NCBI RefSeq assembly: GCF_001005825.1
Contig: NZ_LBHV01000017.1
Span: forward strand, 1-61,768
Reading direction: 5' to 3'
Source: Rhizobium sp. LC145
GTDB taxonomy: Bacteria; Pseudomonadota; Alphaproteobacteria; Rhizobiales; Rhizobiaceae
DNA: 61,768 bases
Position numbers and translations under genes: made by a program
The notes under the pieces: generated by a model
Told to the model about the DNA's origin: nothing
Database searches by the model: none
The model's input: only the letters and a program-made list of their open reading frames with translations
Shown: positions 36,285 to 45,388 of the stretch, in pieces
Layout of the letters: each line of letters starts with the position of its first letter
Numbering within the stretch: position 1 is the first letter of the stretch

Positions 36285-37613
36285 TTAGAGCGTTTTCAGG
36301 CCATCGGTGATCGCCGAAAACAGCGTGTCGATTTCCGCCTCGGAGATGATAAGCGGCGGAGAAAGGACGATTGTATTGGCGACCGGTCGTATCAATACGC
36401 CTTGCTCGAAACAATAGTCGTAGACCTTTCTGGCCATCGCCTTGCCGGTGGCGGCGTCCTTGCTCAGCTCGATGCCCGCGAGAAGGCCGAGGTTGCGTAT
36501 GTCGACAATGCCGGGAAGGCCCTTGAGCGCGTGTGTCCGCTCCTGCCAGATCGGCTCGATCGATGCCGCATGCTCGAACACGCCCTCGCCGAGATAGACA
36601 TCCAGCGCCGCCAGCGCTGCGGCCGAGGCGAGGGGATGCCCCGAATAGGTATAGCCATGCGAAAACTCGACAGCGCCCTGCGCGGTGTTTTGCATGAGCG
36701 TCTCGTAAATCCCGTTTGATGCTAGCACGCCTCCCATAGGCACCGCGCCATTGGTCATGCCCTTGGCGATCGCGATGAGATCGGGCGTGACGGCGAAACG
36801 GTCGGCCGCGAACGGGCGGCCGAGGCGACCGAAACCAGTGACGACCTCGTCGAAGATCAGCAGGATGCCGTGCCGCGTGCAGATCTCTCTCAGCCGCTCG
36901 AGATAACCCACCGGAGGGATGAGCACGCCGGTGGAGCCAGCGACCGGCTCGACGATAACGGCCGCGACGGTTGACGGATCATAGGTTTGCAGCATGTGTT
37001 CCAGGGCGTCGGCGATCTCGACGCCATGACCCGGCTGGCCGCGGCTGAAGGCATTACGCACCGGATCATGGGTATGGGGCATGTGAGCGGCACCCGGTAG
37101 AAGCATGCCGAACTGCTTCTTGTGCGGCCCCATGCCGGCCGCCGAGAGGCCGCCGAAACCGACGCCGTGATAGCCGCGCTGGCGGCCGATGATGCGCTGG
37201 CGCTGGCCTTGCCCGCAGGCGTGGTGATAGGCGAGGGCGAGTTTCAACGCCGTATCTGTGGCCTCGGACCCGGAATTGGTGAAGAAGACGTGGTCGAGCC
37301 CTTCGGGCGCGATGGATGTCAGGCGATTGGCATATTCGAAGGCGCGAGGGTGGCCGATCCCGAAGGACGAGGCGAAATCCAGCTGAGCCGCCTGCTTCTG
37401 GATCGCTTCGACGATCTTCGGATGTCCGTGTCCGGCATTCACGCACCAGAGGCCGGCAATGCCATCGAGCAGTTTATGGCCATCGTTCGTGTGGTAGTAC
37501 ATGCCGGAGGCGCCGGTCACGATCTGGGGCTTCTTCTTGAAGTCGCGGTTGACCGTGAACGGCATCCAGTAGGATTCGAGCGAATTGGCATTGAGTTGCT
37601 GCTGCGTGTCCAT
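36285..37613 (-). CDS. Class III aminotransferase (omega-amino acid:pyruvate type)
   Basis: A 442-residue PLP-dependent enzyme. FFTNSGSEATDTALKLA and LIFDEVVTGFGRLGR are cofactor-binding blocks. The Schiff-base lysine is in IAKGMTNGAVPMGGV (near residue 287). Relatives move amino groups from beta-alanine or other omega-amino acids or amines to pyruvate. It is the first product in a leftward catabolic cluster: the amidohydrolase upstream would release its amine or amino acid. AAGG lies six bases before the ATG. The 3' end is duplicated at 34924-35280. Confidence 0.88.
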   Translation of the reverse strand: MDTQQQLNANSLESYWMPFTVNRDFKKKPQIVTGASGMYYHTNDGHKLLDGIAGLWCVNAGHGHPKIVEAIQKQAAQLDFASSFGIGHPRAFEYANRLTSIAPEGLDHVFFTNSGSEATDTALKLALAYHHACGQGQRQRIIGRQRGYHGVGFGGLSAAGMGPHKKQFGMLLPGAAHMPHTHDPVRNAFSRGQPGHGVEIADALEHMLQTYDPSTVAAVIVEPVAGSTGVLIPPVGYLERLREICTRHGILLIFDEVVTGFGRLGRPFAADRFAVTPDLIAIAKGMTNGAVPMGGVLASNGIYETLMQNTAQGAVEFSHGYTYSGHPLASAAALAALDVYLGEGVFEHAASIEPIWQERTHALKGLPGIVDIRNLGLLAGIELSKDAATGKAMARKVYDYCFEQGVLIRPVANTIVLSPPLIISEAEIDTLFSAITDGLKTL

Positions 37614-37675
37614 GAGAAGCCTTGCCGTCTTTCAGGTGGTTGTCAGTTTCGATGCCGCAAGGTCGAGCCTGCGGC

Positions 37676-39103
37676 CTATGCGCCGGCCGTGATTGGTCTC
37701 GGAGGCATCACGTCGTCAGGGATTGGATTGACGAAGGGATTGCCGTCGAGGCGGTTTCTATGGTCGGCCTTGGCCGCCTCGATGAGCGCCGGATCGAGGA
37801 AGAGTTCTACCGCGGTTCCCGCCATGGCCTTCGCGGCATGAGCCATGCCCTTGTGAGCGGCCGGCAGCTTGCCCTGGGCAACGAGTTGCCACGAATGGCC
37901 AGGCGTGCCGATCGCGTAGGTCGCGCCGCGCATCTGCACGGTCGGCACGACCCAGCTCACGCTGCCGACATCGGTGGAACCGACCATCGATCCATCGCCG
38001 GCGTAAAGCGGCACGATGAGATCGCAGAGCGGTTCGTCCTTCTTCGGTTTGAGATGGAAGCGCGCATAGGACGAAGCGATGTCTTCGGGCGTTAAGGTCG
38101 CCTGGAATTTCCGGGCCGTCGCCTTGTCGTCCTCGCTGAAGATAGCGGGGCCGAGGCGCTCGAGCTGCGCGTGCATGCACGCCTCCAGCGGCTCGTTGCC
38201 CATCAGGTTGGCGTCGCCGGAAATGATTTCCTGGCGCATGGTCGTTTCGGTCATCCAGGCAGCACCCTCCGCAACACGCTTTACCCGGGCAACCAATGCG
38301 AGGAGTTCGGGAAGCGTTCGTGCACGGACGAGGTAACGCACCGTGGCATTGGCCTGCACGACATTGGGCGCCGATCCGCCGGTATCGGTAATCGCATAGT
38401 GAATGCGGGCGGTGGTCGGCATGTGTTCGCGTAGGAAGTTCACGCCGACATTCATCAGCTCGACAGCATCGAGCGCGCTTCGTCCAAGGTGCGGTGTTGC
38501 CGCAGCGTGCGAGGCGCGGCCGGAAAAGTGGAAGTTCATTTCGCTGCAGGCGAGCGAGATCGGGTTGTTGACCCCGCTGAAGGCGGCCGGATGCCAGGAG
38601 ATCGCGATATCGACATCATCGAAGACGCCGGCGCGTACCATGAAGCCCTTCGAGGAGCCGCCTTCCTCCGCCGGGCATCCGTAATAGCGCACGCGTCCCT
38701 TCAGGCCGTTTTCGGCAAGATAATCCTTGACGGCCGCGGCTGCGAGCATCGAGCCCGAGCCCAGCAAGTTATGGCCGCATCCGTGGCCATGTCCGCCGGC
38801 AACGATCGGTCGTTGTTCGGCGACACCGGCTTCCTGGCTGAGGCCGGGCAAGGCGTCGTATTCACCCAAGATCGCGATCACCGGGCCGCCTTCACCGGCC
38901 TCTCCCATGATCGCAGTCGGAATGCGGGCGATATTGCGCTCGATGCGGAAACCCTCCGCCTCCAGGAGGCGCAGATGTTCGGCGCAGGAGCGGAATTCCT
39001 CGTAATTGATCTCCGGCATATCCCAGACGCGGTCGCTGAGTTCGAAGAAAGCCGGGCTCTTTTCGTCGACAATGGCCCAGACGGATTCGGAGTTCTTCAT
39101 CAT
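37676..39103 (-). CDS. M20D-family amidohydrolase (AbgB-like)
   Basis: A 475-residue zinc peptidase-fold amidohydrolase. GGHGHGCGHNLLGSGSM holds the metal-binding His/Cys cluster of the M20D group, and CPAEEGGSSKG a catalytic glutamate. AbgB-like members split amides such as p-aminobenzoyl-glutamate; others cleave N-acyl or auxin conjugates. Its substrate is unknown. ATG at 39100 is equally possible. It sits between aminotransferase and peptide-transporter genes, so it probably cleaves the imported amide to give the aminotransferase substrate. Confidence 0.85.
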   Translation of the reverse strand: MMKNSESVWAIVDEKSPAFFELSDRVWDMPEINYEEFRSCAEHLRLLEAEGFRIERNIARIPTAIMGEAGEGGPVIAILGEYDALPGLSQEAGVAEQRPIVAGGHGHGCGHNLLGSGSMLAAAAVKDYLAENGLKGRVRYYGCPAEEGGSSKGFMVRAGVFDDVDIAISWHPAAFSGVNNPISLACSEMNFHFSGRASHAAATPHLGRSALDAVELMNVGVNFLREHMPTTARIHYAITDTGGSAPNVVQANATVRYLVRARTLPELLALVARVKRVAEGAAWMTETTMRQEIISGDANLMGNEPLEACMHAQLERLGPAIFSEDDKATARKFQATLTPEDIASSYARFHLKPKKDEPLCDLIVPLYAGDGSMVGSTDVGSVSWVVPTVQMRGATYAIGTPGHSWQLVAQGKLPAAHKGMAHAAKAMAGTAVELFLDPALIEAAKADHRNRLDGNPFVNPIPDDVMPPRPITAGA

Positions 39104-39130
39104 GCACTCGGTTTTCCAGATATTTGATCG

Positions 39131-40738
39131 CTAGGCGGCGATACCCAAGGTCGGTGTCGCCTCCAGGAGAGCCTGCGTGTAGGAATGTTTCGGGTGATCC
39201 AGCACCTGGCCGACGCTACCTTCCTCAACGATCAGCCCCTGCTCCATAACGACGATCCGATCGGCGATGCGCGAGACGGCGCCGAGGTCGTGCGATATGA
39301 ACAGGCAGGCAAAACCGTGGGTTTCCTGTAGCTTGCGGAAGAGATCAAGGACCTGTTTCTGGATCGTCATGTCGAGCGCGGAGACCGGCTCGTCCGCGAC
39401 GACGAAGGCGGGATTGCGGATGACGGCGCGGGCGATCGCCACGCGCTGCCTCTGGCCACCCGACAGGGCATGCGGATAGCGTCCGCCGAGCCCGGTCAGT
39501 CCGACCTCGTTCAGGATTTCCTTCACCCGCTCGGCCCTTTCGGCGCGGCCGAGCTTGGGGCCATGCGCCAGAGGCTCGCCCACGATCTCCTCGATCTTCT
39601 GGCGTGGATCGAGGGAGGAGTAGGGATCTTGAAACACGAGCTGGCACTGTAGGCGGTAGTCCCGCGCGGCAGCCTTGTCGGCGGAGGCCATCGATTGGTT
39701 GCGGAAAAGCACGTCGCCGCCAGAGAGCGGAAGCAGGCCAAGCATTGCGCGCCCAAGCGTCGTCTTGCCGGAACCGGAGCCCCCGACGACGGCGACCACC
39801 TCGCCGGGCTGCACGCTGAGCGAAACACCCCTGACGGCGAGTTTCTTCTGTGCCGTGCTGAACATGTTGCCGGCGCCGGAGAAGGTGACCTCGACATTAC
39901 GCCCCTCGATGAGCGGCGCTGCGGCGATGGGAGGCTTGCGGTCGTGGTCGCGCTTCGGCAAAGCGTCGATCAGCGTGCGGGTATACTGCTCCTTCGGCCG
40001 ATAGAGAACGTCTTCGACCGATCCGGCTTCGATCAGCTTGCCACGCTCGAGAACAATCACCTTTTTCGCATACTGTGCAACGAGGCCGAGATTGTGGGTG
40101 ATCAGCAGGACCGCGGTGCCGAAGGTGCGTGTGAGGTCGACCATGACCTCCAGGACCTCGCGCTGGGTCAGCGTGTCGAGCGCGGTGGTCGGCTCGTCGG
40201 CGATCAGGAGTTTCGGCCTCAGCAGCATCACGGAGGCGAGCATGATGCGCTGGCGCATGCCGCCGGAGAACTGGTGTGGATAGGCGGAAAGACAAGCCTG
40301 AGGGTCCGGGATCTTCACCCGCTCGAGCATCTCGGTGGCGCGCGCGAGGCCTGCCTCGACGCTGAGCTTTTCGTGGAGCCGCAGCCCTTCGACAAGCTGC
40401 GCACCGATCGTCATCGCCGGATTGAGCGATACCATTGGTTCCTGGAAGACCATGCCGATCTCGGCGCCGCGAACCTTGCGGATTCCGCTTTCCGACATCT
40501 TCAGAACGTCGCGTCCTTCAAACAGGATCTCGCCCGAGATCGGCTTGATCGCCTTGGGCAGGAGCCGCATCGAGGCGCGGGCGGCAACTGTCTTGCCACT
40601 GCCGCTTTCCCCGACCAGCGCGACGATGCTGCCAGCTTCGACGTCGAAGGACACATCGTCCAGGATCGGCAGGCCGTTCAAGGTCGCGACGCGAAGACCG
40701 CGGACGCTCAGAAGCGGAGAGGAATTTTCAGCGCTCAT
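39131..40738 (-). CDS. Fused dipeptide-type ABC ATPase (DppD-DppF in one chain)
   Basis: A 535-residue protein with two complete ATPase halves. The first has Walker A GESGSGKTVAA, signature FSGGMRQRIM and Walker B LLIADEPTTALD. The second has GGSGSGKTTLG, LSGGQRQRVAIARA and FVVADEPVSALD. It energises the two permeases encoded upstream (GsiA-like layout). I start it at ATG 40738, which overlaps the stop of the permease gene by one base; a GTG at 40741 is also in frame. Confidence 0.9.
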   Translation of the reverse strand: MSAENSSPLLSVRGLRVATLNGLPILDDVSFDVEAGSIVALVGESGSGKTVAARASMRLLPKAIKPISGEILFEGRDVLKMSESGIRKVRGAEIGMVFQEPMVSLNPAMTIGAQLVEGLRLHEKLSVEAGLARATEMLERVKIPDPQACLSAYPHQFSGGMRQRIMLASVMLLRPKLLIADEPTTALDTLTQREVLEVMVDLTRTFGTAVLLITHNLGLVAQYAKKVIVLERGKLIEAGSVEDVLYRPKEQYTRTLIDALPKRDHDRKPPIAAAPLIEGRNVEVTFSGAGNMFSTAQKKLAVRGVSLSVQPGEVVAVVGGSGSGKTTLGRAMLGLLPLSGGDVLFRNQSMASADKAAARDYRLQCQLVFQDPYSSLDPRQKIEEIVGEPLAHGPKLGRAERAERVKEILNEVGLTGLGGRYPHALSGGQRQRVAIARAVIRNPAFVVADEPVSALDMTIQKQVLDLFRKLQETHGFACLFISHDLGAVSRIADRIVVMEQGLIVEEGSVGQVLDHPKHSYTQALLEATPTLGIAA

Positions 40739-41553
40739 CACCGTTGCTCCATTCTCGGGTCGAAGCGATCACGCAGCGCGTCGCCGAGCAGATTGATGCC
40801 GAGCAGCGTCATCGAGATGCAGATGCCGGGGGCAAGTCCGAGCCAGGGCGCCTTCTCGATATAAGTCCGGGCTGCCGACAGCATGTTGCCCCAGGTCGGC
40901 GCCGGTGGCGGCACTCCGAGACCGAGGAAGCTCAAGCCGCTTTCCGCCAGGACGACCCAACCGAACATCGAGGTCGCGAGCACCACGATCGGCGCAATGC
41001 AATTCGGCAGGACATGGAAAAACATCGTGGCGGCTTCGGAATTGCCGATGACGCGCGACGCCTCGACATACTCCCGTTCCCTGGCCGACAGGACGCTGGC
41101 GCGGACGACACGCAGGACGGATGGCGAATAGGCGATCCCGAGTGCCAGGATGATGCCGTATTTGTTCGGGCCGGAGATCACCATCAGGCCGAGAGCGAGC
41201 AGGGTGCCGGGAAAGGCCAGCAGCGCATCACTGAAGACCATCAATATCCTGTCGACCAGCCCGCGCGTATAGCCGGCGATGAGGCCGGTGATCGTCCCGA
41301 CGGTGATCGCCAGGGCGACGGTCAGAACCGCGACGATCATGCTCTGCGACGCGCCTGCCATGAGGCGGGAAACGACGTCGCGACCGAATTCGTCCGTACC
41401 CAGCCAGTAGTCCGGCGATGGTGGCTTGAGACGGGCGACGAGCTTGATCGCCGCCGGGTCATAGGGCGTCCAGATGAGGGCGAGAAGCGCCATGCCGCCG
41501 ATGAAGATCAGCAGGATGGAGCCGATGATCATGTTTGCCGGTTGCCTGATCAT
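40738..41553 (-). CDS. Dipeptide-type ABC permease (DppC family)
   Basis: A 271-residue permease with about six membrane segments, LGTDEFGRDVVSRLMAG near the N-terminus (the DppC/OppC hallmark) and the EAA loop around YVEASRVIGNSEAATMF. It pairs with the DppB-like permease encoded just upstream: ATG 41553 overlaps that gene's stop in ATGA. Confidence 0.9.
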   Translation of the reverse strand: MIRQPANMIIGSILLIFIGGMALLALIWTPYDPAAIKLVARLKPPSPDYWLGTDEFGRDVVSRLMAGASQSMIVAVLTVALAITVGTITGLIAGYTRGLVDRILMVFSDALLAFPGTLLALGLMVISGPNKYGIILALGIAYSPSVLRVVRASVLSAREREYVEASRVIGNSEAATMFFHVLPNCIAPIVVLATSMFGWVVLAESGLSFLGLGVPPPAPTWGNMLSAARTYIEKAPWLGLAPGICISMTLLGINLLGDALRDRFDPRMEQR

Positions 41554-42503
41554 GAGGCGGTGACCCGCGGATCGAACAGGGGATAGCAGAGATCGACGAT
41601 CAGATTGACAATCACGTAGATGACGGCCGTGAACAGCAGGCATCCCTGCACCACCGGATAGTCGCGCGCGAAGATCGCATCGACGAGAAGACGTCCGAGG
41701 CCGGGCAGGGTAAAGACGGTTTCCAGCACCGCGATGCCGCCGAGAAGACCGCCGAGAACGAGGCCGATCATCGTCCAGGTGGGCGCAAAGGCGTTGGGCA
41801 GCACATGGCGCAGCAGGACCTTGCGCTCCGATAGCCCTTTGGCGCGGGCATGCATGACATATTCCAGCCGCAGGATTTCGATGGCGCTGGCGCGCATCAT
41901 GCGAGTAAGCACGCCGACCTCGATCAGCATAAGCGTCACGACGGGCAGGATGACATAGGTGATCGCGGTCCAGGGATTTTCGGTAAAGGGCACGAAGCCG
42001 ACCACGGGCAGCCAGCCGAGCTTCAGCCCGAAGGCCAGCAGAAGGACGAGACCGAGCCAGAAGCTCGGGACCGACATTAAAAGCGTCGATACGGCGACGA
42101 CGGCGATGTCGACATGATCGTTCTGCCGCCAGGCGGCAATCAGGCCGGCGGGGATGGCAATAAGGGTCGCGAGCCCCACGGCCACCAGGACGATGGTGGC
42201 GCTGACCTGAAAACGGTCCAGCATCAACGGCAGCACGGCGGCGCCATTGGAGATCGATTGGCCGAGATCACCTTGAATGACGTTGCCGAGCCAATAGACG
42301 AACTGGACCGGAACCGGCTGGTCGAGGCCGAGATCGGTGCGCAGGCTGGCGACTTCTTCCGGGCTTGCCCCATCGCCCAGGATGAGCTGAGCGGGGTCGC
42401 CGGGAATCATCCGGACCAGGAAGAACACCATCACGGCCACGATGAGCAGTGTCGGAAGCGTCCATAACAGACGCTTCGCGATATACTTCGAAAGGGCATG
42501 CAT
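41550..42503 (-). CDS. Dipeptide-type ABC permease (DppB family)
   Basis: A 317-residue permease. MHALSKYIAKRLLWTLPTLL opens the first membrane segment, RMIPGDPA and LGLDQPVPVQFVYWL are the DppB/OppB blocks, and the EAA loop is present near MHARAKGLSERKVLLRHVLP. I chose ATG 42503, four bases after the binding-protein stop; the longer frame to 42596 runs into that gene. Confidence 0.9.
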   Translation of the reverse strand: MHALSKYIAKRLLWTLPTLLIVAVMVFFLVRMIPGDPAQLILGDGASPEEVASLRTDLGLDQPVPVQFVYWLGNVIQGDLGQSISNGAAVLPLMLDRFQVSATIVLVAVGLATLIAIPAGLIAAWRQNDHVDIAVVAVSTLLMSVPSFWLGLVLLLAFGLKLGWLPVVGFVPFTENPWTAITYVILPVVTLMLIEVGVLTRMMRASAIEILRLEYVMHARAKGLSERKVLLRHVLPNAFAPTWTMIGLVLGGLLGGIAVLETVFTLPGLGRLLVDAIFARDYPVVQGCLLFTAVIYVIVNLIVDLCYPLFDPRVTAS

Positions 42504-42507
42504 GGGC

Positions 42508-44082
42508 TCAGTTACCTGGAGCGAAGGACACGCCCCACATGCGCGCATAACCGACCGGCCAGGTCTTGTAGCCTTCCACATTGGAGCGCACAGCACCGAT
42601 ACGCGTGCCGGAATAAAGCGGGATCAGCGGTACGTCTTCGCGGATCATGCCCTCGAGCTTGTCGAAAATGGCCTGGCGCTGAGCCTGGTCGGTGATCGTC
42701 GTGCTTTCGGCGATCAGCTCGAGGCCTTCCGGATTGTCCCAGACCTTGTTGGGGCTCTTGTCCTTGTTGCCGCTGACCATGTCATAGGAGAGCGAAGGAT
42801 CGAGGCGCGCGGAATAGGTAAACGACATCGCGCTGTAATTGCCGGTCGTATACCGGTCGAGCAGGGTCGCCCAGTCGAGCGTTTCCACCTCGATATTGAT
42901 CCCGGCTTCCTGCGCCATGGCCTGGACGAGTACTGCGGCGTCAAAGAGCGACGGATAGTGCTTGGTCGTGAGCCATTTGATCGGCTGGCCGTTGTAGCCA
43001 GCGTCCGCGAGAAGCTTCTTGGCTTCTTCGACATTGCGCGCCGGCACCTCCTTTTGGGCTGCGCCGGAATAAGGGCTCGGCCCCGGAACGACGGAGGCGC
43101 TCGCCGGTGCCTGACCATTCGTCAGCGCCTCTGCGATCTGCGGAAGATCAAGCGACAGAAGCACGGCCTTGCGGATCCTGACGTCCTTCAGCAAAGGATC
43201 GCGGGTTTGAAACAGCAGGGCGGTCAGGCCCATGGCGGCCGTCTTGTCGACCTTTATCTGCTCGTTTCCGGTCAGTTCCTCGATATCGGCATTGTTGACG
43301 TCTGCAATGACGTCGATGTCGCCGGAATAGAGCGCGGCCTTGGCGGCAGCGTCGTCCGGAACGATCATGAAGCGCACGGCATCGATCTTCGGCGTCTTGT
43401 CGCCGACATAGCCGGTCCGCTCTCCGCCGGGGGAGATATAGTTGGGGTTGGCCGCGAGCTGCACATACTGGCCGCTGCGCCACTCCTGAAGCATGAAGGG
43501 GCCGGTTCCGATCGGCTTCACCCATTTGCCTTCGGCGTCGAGCGAGCTCTTGTGGTAGATGCCCGTGCCGCCGCAATCGGTGCGGGCGAGCGTCGCCAGG
43601 AAGAGAGCGGTCGGTTTTTCCAGGGTAAAGACCACGGTCGATGCATCGGGTGCTGCCACGTTCGTGACATTGGCGACGCCGGAGCCGGTCACGTCTTTCA
43701 GGCAGCGCCATGCCGTCTTCGGATCGGTGTAGCGTTGCCAGGAGCTCAGCACGTCCGCCGATGTCAGCGGCTCGCCGTTGCTGAACTTCAGCCCGTCGCG
43801 CAGCTTGAACGTATAGGTCTTGCCGTCGGCCGACATGTCGATCGATTTCGCCAGCAGGGGAGCGACCGATGCGTCGTCGCGATACCCGACGAGGCCTTCG
43901 ACCATATGTAGGACGACCGCGTCGCTGTTGGCGTCTCGGTTGACGCCCGGATCCGTCGAGCGGATGTCCGCATTGATGCGCACGCGCATCGTCGACGTTT
44001 CCTGCGCGACCGAGGTCTCCGCCGCTGCCGTAGCAAGCAGCGCTGTCGTTGCCGTCATTCTCAGCAGATTAGCGTATTTCAT
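42508..44082 (-). CDS. Dipeptide/oligopeptide-type ABC substrate-binding protein
   Basis: A 524-residue SBP_bac_5 protein with a signal peptide (MKYANLLRMTATTALLATAA, cleavage near ETSVAQ) and the usual YTFKLRDGLKFSNGEP block. It captures a peptide-like or other amide ligand and feeds the DppB/DppC-type channel. The ATG at 44082 follows GGGAG. It is the first transporter gene of the leftward cluster. The ligand cannot be read from the sequence. Confidence 0.9.
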   Translation of the reverse strand: MKYANLLRMTATTALLATAAAETSVAQETSTMRVRINADIRSTDPGVNRDANSDAVVLHMVEGLVGYRDDASVAPLLAKSIDMSADGKTYTFKLRDGLKFSNGEPLTSADVLSSWQRYTDPKTAWRCLKDVTGSGVANVTNVAAPDASTVVFTLEKPTALFLATLARTDCGGTGIYHKSSLDAEGKWVKPIGTGPFMLQEWRSGQYVQLAANPNYISPGGERTGYVGDKTPKIDAVRFMIVPDDAAAKAALYSGDIDVIADVNNADIEELTGNEQIKVDKTAAMGLTALLFQTRDPLLKDVRIRKAVLLSLDLPQIAEALTNGQAPASASVVPGPSPYSGAAQKEVPARNVEEAKKLLADAGYNGQPIKWLTTKHYPSLFDAAVLVQAMAQEAGINIEVETLDWATLLDRYTTGNYSAMSFTYSARLDPSLSYDMVSGNKDKSPNKVWDNPEGLELIAESTTITDQAQRQAIFDKLEGMIREDVPLIPLYSGTRIGAVRSNVEGYKTWPVGYARMWGVSFAPGN

Positions 44083-44119
44083 CAGAAGCTCCCGTTTTTG
44101 TTCCCTTATTGGTTCTTCG

Positions 44120-45280
44120 TCAGGCCGCGTCAGGTTGTGCGGCCACCGCCTGATCGATCGGCTTGACCTGCATATCGAGATCGTAGCTCCAGAAGTGGGC
44201 CCCAAGTGCTGGCAGCAGGGCAACCTCAAGGCGGCCTTCGCCAGGAACCATGACGATCATCGCGACGGTTGCGGACTGGTTGTTGGAAAGCGACCTGCGC
44301 GGAGGACGGCACACCGACCACGGCGTTTCGAATGTATCCGAAAGTGCGTTCTTGACCGTCTCTACCGTGACCTGGCCGATATGCGGCTCGATCAGCTGGC
44401 GCACGCGCAGGTCGCGGTAAAGGCTGTCCGGCATGTTCACCACGCCCTTGTCGAGGAGCTTCGACAGCGCGACCTGGCTTTGGAAATGATTGGCATGGAC
44501 GAGGACGCCGTTTGTTGGATGGATCAGGAAAGTCTCGTCAGGGGCGCATTCGAAATCGATCGCAATCCCATGGGCGTGGCCCACCATCATGTTGTTCGAT
44601 GCGGATTTCCGCGTCCCATAAACGGCCTGCATCGACATTGCGAGATGCGGCTGCTCCAGCACTTTGCGGCGGATGATGGCAAGCGGCACGCCGAGTTCGC
44701 GGTAATCCCGGTCTGTTTCGAGATAGTTGCCGCTGATCGAAATTCCGGCGGAATTGAAGCCGGTGCGGGCAAGGCCGCCGGCCTCGGTGAAGGTGATGAT
44801 GTCGGGGCCATCGTCGCGCTTGATCTTGAGCACGACCGCGGTTTCAGCGCACTCGGTCTTCCAGTCCCAGTTCTGCGCGTGGATGAACACGTTGTCGCGG
44901 CTGACGGACGGCATGACGAAGACGCCGGTGCAGCCGTCCGACTGGATGAAGTCCTGCTGGCCTTTTTCCCGGCGGCGGGCAAGCTTGAGGATTTCCGTTC
45001 TCGCATTGAGCAGAAGCACCGCGGAGAGATCCTTGTTCACCGCGCGGGCGATGCCCTGCATTTCCTCGATATACTGGCTGCCGTAGTCTGCGATCGCTCC
45101 GGCGAAGCGGTCGATGATCGTCGCAAGGTCATCGTCCTTCAGTCCGGACGTTTGCAGCTGGTCCTTGTAGTGGCCGATGCCCTTGAGAATGCGCTGAGCC
45201 GCCTGCTCGCCATATTGTTGACCCCGCTCGAATGGCGTACCAGAAACCTCGATAAGCGGGCAGGAAAGGGGCGCGATCAT
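44120..45280 (-). CDS. C45-family (penicillin acyltransferase-like) Ntn hydrolase
   Basis: A 386-residue protein. SDGCTGVFV near residue 113 matches the self-cleavage and nucleophile site (Gly-Cys) of acyl-CoA:6-aminopenicillanate acyltransferase (AAT, peptidase family C45). HAQNWDW and NSAGISISGNYLE are other family blocks. These Ntn hydrolases break or form amide bonds of N-acyl compounds. Intracellular location is likely, as no signal peptide is seen. In operon with peptide transport and M20D genes it probably removes an acyl group from the imported compound. GGAACA precedes the ATG. Confidence 0.82.
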   Translation of the reverse strand: MIAPLSCPLIEVSGTPFERGQQYGEQAAQRILKGIGHYKDQLQTSGLKDDDLATIIDRFAGAIADYGSQYIEEMQGIARAVNKDLSAVLLLNARTEILKLARRREKGQQDFIQSDGCTGVFVMPSVSRDNVFIHAQNWDWKTECAETAVVLKIKRDDGPDIITFTEAGGLARTGFNSAGISISGNYLETDRDYRELGVPLAIIRRKVLEQPHLAMSMQAVYGTRKSASNNMMVGHAHGIAIDFECAPDETFLIHPTNGVLVHANHFQSQVALSKLLDKGVVNMPDSLYRDLRVRQLIEPHIGQVTVETVKNALSDTFETPWSVCRPPRRSLSNNQSATVAMIVMVPGEGRLEVALLPALGAHFWSYDLDMQVKPIDQAVAAQPDAA

Positions 45281-45343
45281 GACAGTCTGTTCCAGCTAAC
45301 GAATGATGGGCGAGGCCGGTTGATTTGACTTCGCCAAAAAAGT

Positions 45344-45353
45344 ATTTTGCAAA
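45344..45353. promoter_or_regulatory. Candidate GntR-type operator
   Basis: TTTTGCAAAA is a perfect 10-bp palindrome in the space between the divergent acyltransferase operon and the GntR-type regulator, 35 bases before the regulator ATG. A related motif (ATTTTGTAAAAT, 46265-46276) occurs just after the regulator gene. Binding is inference. Confidence 0.4.
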
Positions 45354-45388
45354 ACAAAAACCAAAACTGATCGGAAGGCAAGCGGAAA

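Larger units (their letters stand above)
34924..36609. repeat. Direct repeat pair flanking a toxin-antitoxin module
   Basis: Left copy 34924-35280, right copy 36252-36609, same orientation, about 97 per cent alike by eye. Between them lie an unassigned fragment (about 35281-35440) and the phd-vapC pair. Homologous recombination between the copies would delete the module and restore a single gene end. Confidence 0.85.
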
